Positions 1 to 7,739 of a stretch of DNA of 64,000 bases are shown piece by piece; positions within the stretch are counted from its first letter, which is position 1; every line of letters begins with the position of its first letter. Under the pieces are notes generated by a model, which saw only the letters and a list, made by a program, of their open reading frames with translations, searched no databases and was not told the origin of the DNA. The position numbers and the translations under genes are program-made. Source of the stretch: Paenibacillus sinopodophylli (lineage in GTDB: Bacteria > Bacillota > Bacilli > Paenibacillales > Paenibacillaceae); the NCBI RefSeq assembly GCF_005930355.1, contig NZ_VDBO01000001.1:2632154-2696153 (forward strand), given 5' to 3'.

Positions 1-889
1 AGCTGACGGGAATTTGATAAACAAGCTTATGATTCATGATACGGTTATAATTGACCACGTAAATGAAATCATCCGTCATAATGTCAAAGTTGCCCTCCGC
101 CTCCATCGTATCCTCGATTTCCATTTCGGGTGGCAGATCAAGTTCATTCCCCATCAGCTCTGAATCCGTAGCTGCAAGTACGCGGTTGTTCCAGTCTGTG
201 AACATGATTTTACCGTCAGGAAGCGAGACGGAGCTAAGCGACTCCACGATTTTCATATCCATCTTGGTCGCAACAAGCACACCAATGATACCGTTTCCAA
301 CTGTCACATTGTTAACTGCCCGAATGTAGGCAAGTGTATCGATTCTGGAGAGCCCTACATTCGTATTAATAATGTCCATATAGCCTTTGCTCTTGTGCTG
401 GACGGCCTTATCGAACCAATCCGGCTTATCATTATCAGAAAAGAAGTATACCCCCGTCTGCATCAGCTGGCGCTTGGGAGCGAAGAAATAATAGTCATTC
501 GGATCATAAATGTATAAGGAGTAATACACTGCCTCTCCGCCGTTCAGCGGGATGGAGTTGCCGGCAAGCAGCTTGTCGACCTTATCATATTTGCGTACCC
601 GTTCAATAACCGAATCACTCTCGAGAGGTATAAGCTGCTGCGTGATCGGGTTTTGTATGATCGTCGTCGTAATTTTGCTAATCGTATCCATATCCCGTTT
701 GATGACCGTATAGTTTTGCTTGCTAAGCTCCACGTAGGCACTCGTTATATGATCTTTGAGCAAATGCTCCGCTTTCATATTCCCGTACCAATGAAGCAGG
801 AAAATTGGACTAACCATCACAAGAAACAATAGAATAAGCTGCTGCTTCACGTTCAGCTTTGTCATAGGATTGCTTAAACCCGTTCGCAT
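1..889 (-). CDS. YesM-like sensor histidine kinase, N-terminal part (cut by window edge)
   Basis: The reading frame opens at an ATG at 889, 8-9 bases after a GGAGGTG ribosome site, and runs without a stop to base 1, so about 296 residues are visible. After a short basic cytoplasmic stretch (MRTGLSNPMTKLNVKQQ) comes one hydrophobic helix (about residues 18-34, LILLFLVMVSPIFLLHW), then a long extracytoplasmic region with the mixed alpha/beta look of a dCache/PAS-like sensor (YYSLYIYDPNDYYFF, AYIRAVNNVTVGNGIIGVLVATK). HAMP, His-kinase and HATPase domains would lie to the left of the window. This layout is that of the YesM/LytS-like kinases that control sugar transporters in Paenibacillus, and resembles the complete kinase at 58-60 kb. 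Its partner regulator is not visible. Confidence 0.8.
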   Translation of the reverse strand, partial: MRTGLSNPMTKLNVKQQLILLFLVMVSPIFLLHWYGNMKAEHLLKDHITSAYVELSKQNYTVIKRDMDTISKITTTIIQNPITQQLIPLESDSVIERVRKYDKVDKLLAGNSIPLNGGEAVYYSLYIYDPNDYYFFAPKRQLMQTGVYFFSDNDKPDWFDKAVQHKSKGYMDIINTNVGLSRIDTLAYIRAVNNVTVGNGIIGVLVATKMDMKIVESLSSVSLPDGKIMFTDWNNRVLAATDSELMGNELDLPPEMEIEDTMEAEGNFDIMTDDFIYVVNYNRIMNHKLVYQIPVS

Positions 890-1002
890 GCTGACACCTC
901 CGGCTAATAATTGTACTATAGCAAAAATATAAGGCTGCCTGTGTGGCTATTTCTACCCGTTTCTGGAAGCAGCGCCGACAACGATCGTAGAAATACACAT
1001 AT

Positions 1003-1041
1003 AAAAAGCGCCGCTAATCAACATTAGTTGGTTAGCAGCGC
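1003..1041 (-). terminator. intrinsic terminator of the HD-GYP gene
   Basis: On the minus strand a 15-bp near-perfect stem (GCGCTGCTAACCAAC paired with GTTGATTAGCGGCGC) is followed by a run of five T. It lies 16 bases after the stop codon at 1057. Confidence 0.9.
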
Positions 1042-1056
1042 CTTAGCTTGTCTATG

Positions 1057-2073
1057 TTATGCAATTACGTTCTTAATGTGAATATCCCGCTCTTGGCTGA
1101 GATCGAGGAAATAATCAGCCAGCTTAATTAACGGCGTCTCGATGTTATGCGGGTTGATGTAGACGACCTCTCCGGCTCGTCCATCCGTCAGCAGCACTTG
1201 TCTGCCTACCAGCCGCTTCATCATGTTCTCTATAAATATGGAAATGATCTGCGGGTTTAGCGCGCCAAATTTCCCTTCGCTCATTTGACTGACAATCTCA
1301 TGGAAGGACAACGGCTCATGATAGGGACGTTTAGAGGACATCGCATGAAAAATATCCGCTACCGATACGATAGAGCTGAATAAATCTATGTTTTCTTTCT
1401 TTATACCTAATGGATATCCATTGCCATCCTCGCGTTCATGATGCTGAAGTGCCACTCTAGCGATACGCAAGCTTAAGCCAGTTGTGCCTTTTAGCAGCTC
1501 GTAACCGTATATCGTATGCTTCTTAATGAGCTGGAACTCCACTTCATTCAGCTTGCCAGGCTTGTTCAGCACCTCAAGCGGCAGCTTAACCTTGCCGACA
1601 TCATGCAAAGTGGCCGCAAGCGACAGAATCGAAAGCTCCGCGTCATCTAGGTTCATCCATCTGCCTATCAGTGTAGATATGACACCAACACCAACATTAT
1701 GCTGGTATACGTAGTCATCCTTCGCTTTCACAGCTTCGAATAGCTCGAAGATGTCCGGGTTTTTGGAAAGCTGTAGGATAGAAGGCAGCACTGCATTACG
1801 AATTTCCATTAACGGAACCTTCCGAGACACTAGAATCGATTCAAACAGCTCCTTGGATACACTGACCGTCTGCTGTACGAGCTCTCCAAGCTGAATAGTC
1901 GTTTCTGCTACCGGTTTATGATCAAACGTCGTTATAATCGAGTCTAAATCTATCCGATGATTGATCATAATTTGAATAGATTCTTTGGTTAGGATAGAGT
2001 CAGCTGGTACGATCGTTACGCCATATGCATTCAAAATATCATTTTTCATTTTTTTCCCGATTAACTGCTCCAT
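1057..2073 (-). CDS. HD-GYP domain protein, probable cyclic-di-GMP phosphodiesterase
   Basis: 338 residues. The central-to-C-terminal part carries the HD-GYP signature: the metal-binding HD pair in ATLHDVGKVKLP (about residue 157), the downstream HTIYGYELL and QHHEREDGNGYP (the GYP motif, about residue 212) and the closing SVADIFHAMSSKRPYH. The family degrades cyclic di-GMP to pGpG or GMP. The N-terminal ~110 residues have no transmembrane segment and match the region seen in many stand-alone Paenibacillus HD-GYP proteins, so the enzyme is probably cytosolic. The start ATG at 2073 follows GGGAGTGTAGCA. Single-gene unit with its own terminator. Confidence 0.88.
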   Translation of the reverse strand: MEQLIGKKMKNDILNAYGVTIVPADSILTKESIQIMINHRIDLDSIITTFDHKPVAETTIQLGELVQQTVSVSKELFESILVSRKVPLMEIRNAVLPSILQLSKNPDIFELFEAVKAKDDYVYQHNVGVGVISTLIGRWMNLDDAELSILSLAATLHDVGKVKLPLEVLNKPGKLNEVEFQLIKKHTIYGYELLKGTTGLSLRIARVALQHHEREDGNGYPLGIKKENIDLFSSIVSVADIFHAMSSKRPYHEPLSFHEIVSQMSEGKFGALNPQIISIFIENMMKRLVGRQVLLTDGRAGEVVYINPHNIETPLIKLADYFLDLSQERDIHIKNVIA

Positions 2074-2177
2074 TGCTACACTCCCTCAGACTTGGCGCTT
2101 CCAAGATTTAGTTTACCATATCTTAAAGAGGAAGTAAGCGTTTATATTAGAAAAATGAAAGAAATATACAGCGTTTA

Positions 2178-4118
2178 CTAATCCGTCTCAGCGATCTTCA
2201 TCCATTGCTCAAGCAGCTGCTCGAGCTTCTTTTGATCCTGTTCTTGAAGCTCCCACAGTCGGTTCAACATCACCGCATCACTGGCAGCCGCAAGCTGCTC
2301 CATCTCTTGGCTCGCAGCAGCAAGCTTCTCTTCCAGCTCGGCAATCTCAAGCTCAAGGCGCTTTAGCCCAATCGCTGCAGCGGTATGCTTTCCTCCAGCT
2401 GGCAGGCGCTCCACTCGTTTGACTTGCAAAGTATCTGGAACAGCATCGGTACGACTAGCTGACAAGCCTTCTATCTTGGTTCCATCGTTATTATGCAGCT
2501 TATCCTTGCAATCGTTATAATTGCCGAGATGAGCAGCTATTCGTCCGTCTTTTAGCTGCCAAATTCGTTCGGCGATTCGATTGGTGAAGAAGCGATCATG
2601 CGAAATCGCCAGCACTGTTCCTTGGAATTGCTCCAACGCTTCTTCCAGCGCCTCGCGTGAGCGAATATCCAAGTGATTCGTGGGCTCATCCAGGAGCAGC
2701 AGATTCGGCTGCTTGCGAATAAGCAGTGCTAGGCGCAGGCGTGACCACTCACCCCCGGATAAAGTATGCAGCGGCTTGAACACGTCGGTACCATAAAAGA
2801 GGTAGCTTGCGAGAATACGTCTTGCTTCACCTTCCTCCAGCTTGCCCTCCTCCTTGAAAAAGGCCAATACGGTCAGCTTTCGATCCTCTACACGGTCCTC
2901 TTGTGCCAAATAACCGATCGTCAGCCTAGTTCCATGGACGAGCTCACCGCTGTCCGGCTGCTGATCACCAAGCAGCAGCTTGAATAAGGTAGTTTTACCA
3001 GAGCCATTATCGCCCATAAGCACAACCTTCTCTCCATACAGCAAGCTGCCTTCTGCGTTTTCTAGAAGGGTTCGCTGACCAAAGCGCTTCGTCACCTTCT
3101 CGAAGGTAATCACCCTGCGTCCAGAACGATCCAGCGGTGAAAGCTCGAAATCGGCTGTTTTACGCTCCAATACTGGACGCTTCACCCGCTCTAGCTTCTC
3201 CAAGGCTTTGCGAATGGAGGCTGCCCGTTTAAAAAACTTCTCATTAGAGCCGATCCGTCCCCATTCCTCCAGCTGCCTAATCGTTTCCTTCATCTTTTTA
3301 ATCTGCTTCTGCTGCTCTTGATACTGGGCAAACTGCTGAAGCAGCCGCTCCTCCTTCTCTTTCACATAGCCAGTATAGTTTGTATGGAATGCATGAGCCT
3401 CTCCATCCTCAAGCTCAATAATTCGCGAACAAGCTGTATCTAGGAAGTAGCGGTCATGGGATACGATGACGCATGCTCCTTCATATTGTCTTAGAAATTG
3501 CTCAAGCCACTCCATGCCGCGCAGATCCAAATGATTCGATGGCTCATCCAGCAGGAGCAAGGCCGGTCGAACAATAAGCTGCGAGGCCAGCGAAATTCGG
3601 GTTTGCTCTCCTCCAGAGAGACTGGCAAACATTCTCCCATAATACGAACGTTCAATCTGAAGACCAGTTGCCACTTGATCGATCCCTGTATCGAGATTAT
3701 AGCCGCCGTCTCGCTCAAACCGCTCCTGCAGCTCTGCGTATAGGCTGAGCAATCGATTCAGCGCCGCCTGATCCGATGCCACCTCAGCGCTCGACATCTG
3801 CTCCTCCAGCTCGGCCATTCGTTTTCTGCAGCTCAGCACTTCTTGGCATCCGTAAGTCAATACTTCATAAACGGTGAGCGAATCGAACACCACTGGAATT
3901 TGCGGCAAATAACCGATCACCAAATCTTTCTTCACCGTTAGCATTCCCTCGTACGATTGGTCAGTACCTGCGATCAACCTGAGCAAGGTTGATTTGCCGC
4001 TTCCGTTGGCTCCGATCAGCCCTATCCGTTCCCCCTCATGTACTTGAAGCGTAAGACCATCGAACAACAAATCGGCAGCATGGTATTTTTTAACATCCTT
4101 TATATTAACAATAATCAT
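2178..4118 (-). CDS. ABC-F ATPase, probable antibiotic-resistance (ribosome protection) or translation factor
   Basis: 646 residues with two ABC domains and no membrane segments. Domain 1 has Walker A GANGSGKST (about residue 36), signature LSGGEQTR and Walker B LLLDEPSNHLD. Domain 2 has GDNGSGKTT, LSGGEWSRLR and LLLDEPTNHLD. Between them is a charged linker (EEQKQIKKMKETIRQLEEW region) of the kind that enters the ribosome in ABC-F proteins, and the last ~80 residues form a coiled coil (LKRLELEIAELEEKLAAA). ABC-F proteins either assist translation or dislodge antibiotics from the peptidyl-transferase centre. Start ATG 4118 follows TAGGAGGCTCTTTAG. The presence of a leader peptide and a terminator upstream (4195-4396) is the arrangement of drug-inducible ABC-F resistance genes, which favours the resistance role; that role is inference. 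Confidence 0.85.
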   Translation of the reverse strand: MIIVNIKDVKKYHAADLLFDGLTLQVHEGERIGLIGANGSGKSTLLRLIAGTDQSYEGMLTVKKDLVIGYLPQIPVVFDSLTVYEVLTYGCQEVLSCRKRMAELEEQMSSAEVASDQAALNRLLSLYAELQERFERDGGYNLDTGIDQVATGLQIERSYYGRMFASLSGGEQTRISLASQLIVRPALLLLDEPSNHLDLRGMEWLEQFLRQYEGACVIVSHDRYFLDTACSRIIELEDGEAHAFHTNYTGYVKEKEERLLQQFAQYQEQQKQIKKMKETIRQLEEWGRIGSNEKFFKRAASIRKALEKLERVKRPVLERKTADFELSPLDRSGRRVITFEKVTKRFGQRTLLENAEGSLLYGEKVVLMGDNGSGKTTLFKLLLGDQQPDSGELVHGTRLTIGYLAQEDRVEDRKLTVLAFFKEEGKLEEGEARRILASYLFYGTDVFKPLHTLSGGEWSRLRLALLIRKQPNLLLLDEPTNHLDIRSREALEEALEQFQGTVLAISHDRFFTNRIAERIWQLKDGRIAAHLGNYNDCKDKLHNNDGTKIEGLSASRTDAVPDTLQVKRVERLPAGGKHTAAAIGLKRLELEIAELEEKLAAASQEMEQLAAASDAVMLNRLWELQEQDQKKLEQLLEQWMKIAETD

Positions 4119-4194
4119 CTAAAGAGCCTCCTAATAGATGAAGACCCTAACTTCCCCGTACAGCGAGCAATGTCGGAATCGTTCCCGGCATAAC

Positions 4195-4225
4195 AAAAAG
4201 AGCCGCAGCAACAAGCCTGCGACCC
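4195..4225 (-). terminator. attenuator hairpin between leader peptide and ABC-F gene
   Basis: On the minus strand the arms GGGTCGCAG (4225-4217) and CTGCGGCTC (4208-4200) form a 9-bp stem with two G-U pairs and an 8-base loop, followed directly by five T (4199-4195). It lies 27 bases after the leader stop codon and 76 bases before the ABC-F start. A competing pairing is possible: CGACGGA at 4249-4243 can pair with TCCG (4231-4228) plus GTCG (4223-4220), which would break the terminator stem. Confidence 0.75.
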
Positions 4226-4252
4226 TTCGGAATGTACAGCTATCCGTCGTGG

Positions 4253-4396
4253 TTAAAGTAGGCGTCTTCTCGCGAATGGTTTAATCGTATAAGCATAATT
4301 AGACAGACTGATCCCGTTCGCGGAAAAAGCATGAACTATGCCAGCCATAGCAATCGGCAGCTGGCTAATACGGTTATTGACCATTTCGTGATTCAC
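4253..4396 (-). CDS. 47-codon leader peptide of the ABC-F gene
   Basis: A GTG at 4396 sits 8 bases after the strong ribosome site AAAGGGAGGTG and opens 47 codons ending in TAA at 4253. The predicted peptide begins MNHEMVNNRISQLPIA and ends YTIKPFARRRLL. It has no signal peptide or recognizable domain. The only downstream gene is the ABC-F ATPase, and a terminator hairpin stands between them. Short translated leaders before ABC-F and other ribosome-protection genes act as sensors: a drug-stalled ribosome changes the fold of the mRNA and prevents termination. The basic C-terminal tract (RRRLL) could be the stalling segment. It could instead be an ordinary small gene, but nothing else explains the position. 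Confidence 0.7.
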   Translation of the reverse strand: MNHEMVNNRISQLPIAMAGIVHAFSANGISLSNYAYTIKPFARRRLL

Positions 4397-4427
4397 CTAC
4401 TTCACCTCCCTTTACGTTCGTTTCTTA

Positions 4428-4457
4428 AAAATAACATATAAATAAGTGGTCACGCAA
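4428..4457 (-). promoter_or_regulatory. candidate promoter of the leader-ABC-F transcript
   Basis: Minus-strand TTGCGT (4457-4452) and an extended -10 TGTTATTTT (hexamer TATTTT, 4433-4428) are 18 bases apart and lie about 30 bases upstream of the leader GTG. The SMI1 gene ends at 4476, so the promoter sits immediately after it. Confidence 0.45.
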
Positions 4458-4475
4458 CCGCTAGTTTTAATCGCA

Positions 4476-6038
4476 TTATCGATTTGCGCGTAAATACTGG
4501 CTCCAGAGCTCTGACTGTTCCTTCGTCATTGCCCCTGTAATGCTTGAGAAATCCACCTTCTGTACAAATTGTTTTTTGAGCAAGTTGAACTGTGCATATG
4601 AACCCGTAAACTTTCGGAGGTTCGGAAGACTCGTTGCCTCAAGCAACTGACCGATTTGTTCGCTTCCTTGCAGCTCTAAGCTTCGTAGGCTGCTCAATTG
4701 TGCAATTGCTGAGAAATCAGCCACAGACACTTGTTCTAGCTTCAGCTCCTCCAGCTTCACGCATCCGCTGAGGAATTGAAGGTCAGCAAGATTCATGTCT
4801 TTCAAATGCAAAGCCTTCAAGCTTTTTAGTTTTCCGATGATAGGAAGTTCAGACATTGCACCTGCTTCAATTGCTTCGATCGACAGCTCTTGCAGCTGTT
4901 TAATTTGCGACAATGCTCGAAGCTGCTCTGCTCCCACACCAGATACGGACAGTATGCGTAATGCCCTCATCTGTCTGAGCGGAGAAAAATCTCGCACTGC
5001 TGCACCTTCTAGCTGCAGCTCCTTGAGCTTAGGGAGCTCTTCCAGCGGTGATATGTCTTCAACATTCGTCTTCGCTATATTCAGAAACTGCAAATGCCGC
5101 AGACTAGCGAGCGGTTTAATATCCGATACCGGATTCCCTCCAAGGTAAAGCACCTTCAGTTGATCACAGCCGCGCAGCGGTTCAATATCTACAATTGCAT
5201 TAGCGGTTAGCACAAGCTCTCGCACCTCAGTACATCGGCTAAGCGGAGTCGCATCCGTTATGCCTTCCCGGATCAGATAGAGCTGCTTTATTTTGACAAA
5301 AGCTTCGGCTGAAGCAGCTTTGCTTTCGACCCGCGCCCTCCACTCCTCGCTAAGCGAATGTTCCCATACCTCGAGCTGCACATGCGATTTATGCTCTTCC
5401 TCTTGCGAATGATAGAGAGGCAGCTTGAAAGAACGGACAGCATCAAGGAAATGACCGACTCCCTGCTCACCGTACATCCAATAGACGTATTCCTCATCAT
5501 TGTCCACCTTGTAGTTGCCGCTTTTAACCGTGTCGCACATAAATCGCATCAAATCTGCTAGACGATTGGCAATGACATATTTGGTTTCCTCATCCCGTCC
5601 GAAATTAATGACCTGTCCGCTAATGCCTTCATCATCCGGGTCTACATCGATGCCTAGGTGATTGCCCCCGCCATCCTCCGCTATTGGCAGCCATCCGAGG
5701 TTGATATATTTCTCCTTAATCCATCCCGTTGGAATGGAGAAATGATTGCCTTCCTCCCCGTAATCCACATTCAGCTTCGACCAAATCTGCCATTCCGCGA
5801 CTAACTCATTAAGACTTAGGAATCGAAGTCCGAAAAACAAACCGACACCCATTCGTTTCTCACCATTAAATGCCAAATATAGTTGTCTAAGATCATCAGA
5901 AAAGGTCACACCGATATGCTGCTCCGCAGCAGCAATCTGATCCGGCGTTGCAGGTGCTTCTAAGGATTCAGCAAGCTGAGGAAGCCTCGTCTCCAATAAT
6001 GCAAGCAGCTCTCTCAAATAGGTAGTAATCAAGTTCAT
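4476..6038 (-). CDS. SMI1/KNR4-domain protein with leucine-rich repeats
   Basis: 520 residues, no signal peptide. The N-terminal ~185 residues carry the SMI1/KNR4 (SUKH) pattern: an early helix, PATPDQIAAAEQHIGVTFSD, DLRQLYLAFNGE, GLRFLSLNELVAEW, and GWLPIAEDGGGNHLGIDVDP. From about residue 245 to 500 there are roughly ten leucine-rich repeats of about 22 residues (for example VRELVLTANAIVDIEPLRGC, LKVLYLGGNPVSDIKPLASL), of the internalin-like class, forming a curved binding surface. SUKH domains are common immunity modules against polymorphic toxins, and LRR tails bind proteins, but this fusion is cytosolic with no toxin gene next to it, so its partner is unknown. Start ATG 6038 follows an AGAGGGGG-rich ribosome site. 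Confidence 0.75.
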   Translation of the reverse strand: MNLITTYLRELLALLETRLPQLAESLEAPATPDQIAAAEQHIGVTFSDDLRQLYLAFNGEKRMGVGLFFGLRFLSLNELVAEWQIWSKLNVDYGEEGNHFSIPTGWIKEKYINLGWLPIAEDGGGNHLGIDVDPDDEGISGQVINFGRDEETKYVIANRLADLMRFMCDTVKSGNYKVDNDEEYVYWMYGEQGVGHFLDAVRSFKLPLYHSQEEEHKSHVQLEVWEHSLSEEWRARVESKAASAEAFVKIKQLYLIREGITDATPLSRCTEVRELVLTANAIVDIEPLRGCDQLKVLYLGGNPVSDIKPLASLRHLQFLNIAKTNVEDISPLEELPKLKELQLEGAAVRDFSPLRQMRALRILSVSGVGAEQLRALSQIKQLQELSIEAIEAGAMSELPIIGKLKSLKALHLKDMNLADLQFLSGCVKLEELKLEQVSVADFSAIAQLSSLRSLELQGSEQIGQLLEATSLPNLRKFTGSYAQFNLLKKQFVQKVDFSSITGAMTKEQSELWSQYLRANR

Positions 6039-6276
6039 ATCCCCCTCTTCTGATCAACCATTTCATGATGTATAAAGTCATCTTCTTATACCCATATTCA
6101 TAGAAAAAATAGCATGAATTATCCGAAATGTATCAAAAATATACAATTGAAGCAAGCTGCTTTATCGTGTACCATTACCGCAATCACGCCTATGCTTTAT
6201 CTTTTTTTCCTTTTTATGCATAAAAGAATAAGGTTTGCACATCCTATCCCAAGATCGTTATAACTGGGAGGATACT

Positions 6277-6807
6277 ATGAAAAAAATCATTACGATGATT
6301 TGTTTGCTGTTAAGCACACAATCGGCAGCTGCCGCAATGGCTATGTCGAACTCCGAACCAACTGCTTTGCTGATCCCGATCATCAATAGCGAGGGAAAAC
6401 AAATTGGAGCGGCTCAGCTTGTACAAAAGGCAGATAAAGTATTTGTCCATATCGAAGCGGAGAAGCTGGCACCGGGAATGCATGGTGTTCACTTTCATAG
6501 CGTAGGCAAATGCGATACACCTGACTTCAAATCAGCAGGCGATCATTTCAACCCATTAAGCAAACAGCATGGCTTCAACAATTCCAAGGGCTATCATAGC
6601 GGAGACCTGCCGAATATCGAGGTTGGTGCAGACGGAAAAGTCATTGCCAATATTGCTAGCGCAGATGTTACTCTTCAGCAGGGAAAACCAAACTCCTTAT
6701 TGAAGGAAGACGGCACAGCGATCATCATTCACGAGAAAGCAGATGATTATGTGACCGACCCATCTGGCAACTCAGGCAATCGTATCGCTTGTGGTATTAT
6801 TCGTTAG
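6277..6807 (+). CDS. sodC: Cu/Zn superoxide dismutase, secreted
   Basis: 176 residues from ATG 6277, chosen because GGGAGGATACT precedes it directly; an in-frame upstream extension has no ribosome site. A signal peptide (MKKIITMICLLLSTQSAAAA) places the enzyme outside the membrane; there is no lipobox Cys. The Cu/Zn ligands expected of the family are all visible: the HFH pair in HGVHFHSVGKC, the bridging His in GDHFNP, zinc His residues in KQHG and YHSGDLP with its Asp, and the C-terminal His in IIIHEKADDY; GNRIACGII closes the disulfide. Unlike some Bacillus YojM-type homologues that lack a copper ligand, this copy looks catalytically complete. It converts superoxide to peroxide and oxygen. 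A terminator follows. Confidence 0.92.
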   Translation: MKKIITMICLLLSTQSAAAAMAMSNSEPTALLIPIINSEGKQIGAAQLVQKADKVFVHIEAEKLAPGMHGVHFHSVGKCDTPDFKSAGDHFNPLSKQHGFNNSKGYHSGDLPNIEVGADGKVIANIASADVTLQQGKPNSLLKEDGTAIIIHEKADDYVTDPSGNSGNRIACGIIR

Positions 6808-6834
6808 ATTGGTCGTTGTACTGTAAGGCAAATA

Positions 6835-6869
6835 GGGAGAGTGCAGCGTAATCTGCTCTCTCCTTTTTT
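6835..6869 (+). terminator. intrinsic terminator of sodC
   Basis: GGGAGAGTGCAG and CTGCTCTCTCC form a stem with a six-base loop, followed by six T (6864-6869), 27 bases after the sodC stop. Confidence 0.88.
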
Positions 6870-7017
6870 CGAACTCTATTTTCCCACCGACACATTCCCA
6901 AGTTCCCTCGCCGACTTCATCCTCATCCGCTCGTTTTACAATTAATACTTTGCCTCCGTTTACAATAACACCTTTAACAACAACTACGATTTTATTTGCA
7001 TCGGTCATATTAAACAC
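6866..7017 (-). pseudogene. truncated Nudix hydrolase, N-terminal remnant
   Basis: From ATG 7017 (after AAAGGTGTTTAAT) about 50 residues look like the start of a Nudix hydrolase: KGVIVNGGKVLIVKRADEDE, then GEGTWECVGGKIEFEK, which is the first half of the Nudix box (G-x5-E should follow). At that point the frame runs into the sodC terminator and unrelated residues, so the catalytic REUXEE part is gone. The open frame continues to 6772 only by chance, overlapping sodC. This is a deletion remnant, not a working enzyme. Confidence 0.7.
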
Positions 7018-7157
7018 CTTTCAAATCTCAAATATCTTCTTATGTTATCATTGTAATGAGATCCAATTTGGATGTATATGGAATAATGACGCAAGTAGGC
7101 TCGAATTGTGATTAGCCCTATCTTTACATCCATTCGTTATGTTAAGGAGTGATTCAC

Positions 7158-7691
7158 TTGGAGATTATTATTCCTACCCGCAGGGTGACTTACAATAAAG
7201 GGCAATTAGGGCGGTGGAAGAGCGGGAATCGCGATGACTGTATCGATGCATATTGCAAAAAACTCCAAGGCTCACGAGGATTTGCTGAATACATTGCGGG
7301 GTCATTTTATGAAACATTAGGTTACAGTTGGATTCATCATGATTTCAACCTGCTCGGTGGCAACAAACTAGGGAAATACCCTGAAACAGAAGCTGTACTA
7401 CGTAAACATTTCGGAGATTCGAGATACGAGAGCGGTCGAGAATACTATCCAGCTTTTTCTCGTTATGTAAAGGTAGAAGAACCGGATTTGTTAATTTACA
7501 AACCGGATTATTCCGAGATCAGATTCGTTGAATGTAAACGAAATGACACAAACGACAAATTGCGAGAAAGTCAGATAAGAGGACTCGCTATACTGAAGCT
7601 ATTGTTTCAATGTACCATTGAAGTGGTTGAAATTATCGAGGAATCTAAGAATCAGTCTAGAGAAGAACAGCCGATTGTATGGAAGTTTTAG
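7158..7691 (+). CDS. VRR-NUC-like nuclease domain protein
   Basis: 177 residues. TTG 7158 is preferred because the ribosome site AAGGAG (7144-7149) is eight bases before it and overlaps the alternative GTG at 7149. The C-terminal half has the PD-(D/E)xK arrangement typical of VRR-NUC domains: EEPDLLIYKP, then IRFVECKRNDTNDKLRESQI (E-x-K followed by D-x-L-x3-Q). The N-terminal part includes GSRGFAEYIAGSFYETLGY. VRR-NUC domains occur in DNA repair (FAN1), in phage nucleases and in restriction-like contexts, usually fused; here it stands alone between a Nudix remnant and a peptidase. Substrate unknown; the nuclease fold is fairly certain, activity is inferred. Confidence 0.68.
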   Translation: MEIIIPTRRVTYNKGQLGRWKSGNRDDCIDAYCKKLQGSRGFAEYIAGSFYETLGYSWIHHDFNLLGGNKLGKYPETEAVLRKHFGDSRYESGREYYPAFSRYVKVEEPDLLIYKPDYSEIRFVECKRNDTNDKLRESQIRGLAILKLLFQCTIEVVEIIEESKNQSREEQPIVWKF

Positions 7692-7702
7692 AAAGATACG
7701 TG

Positions 7703-7733
7703 AAAATCGCGAAGCCTGCCGCTTCGCGATTTT
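7703..7733. terminator. bidirectional terminator between convergent genes
   Basis: A perfect 13-bp inverted repeat (AAAATCGCGAAGC / GCTTCGCGATTTT) with a five-base loop gives A/T runs on both sides, serving the nuclease gene (+) and the peptidase gene (-). Confidence 0.92.
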
Positions 7734-7739
7734 TCATAC

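Noticed and set aside
4195..4260. T-box or metabolite riboswitch upstream of the ABC-F gene
   Set aside because: No T-box sequence or specifier stem is visible and a translated leader with a strong ribosome site explains the region better.
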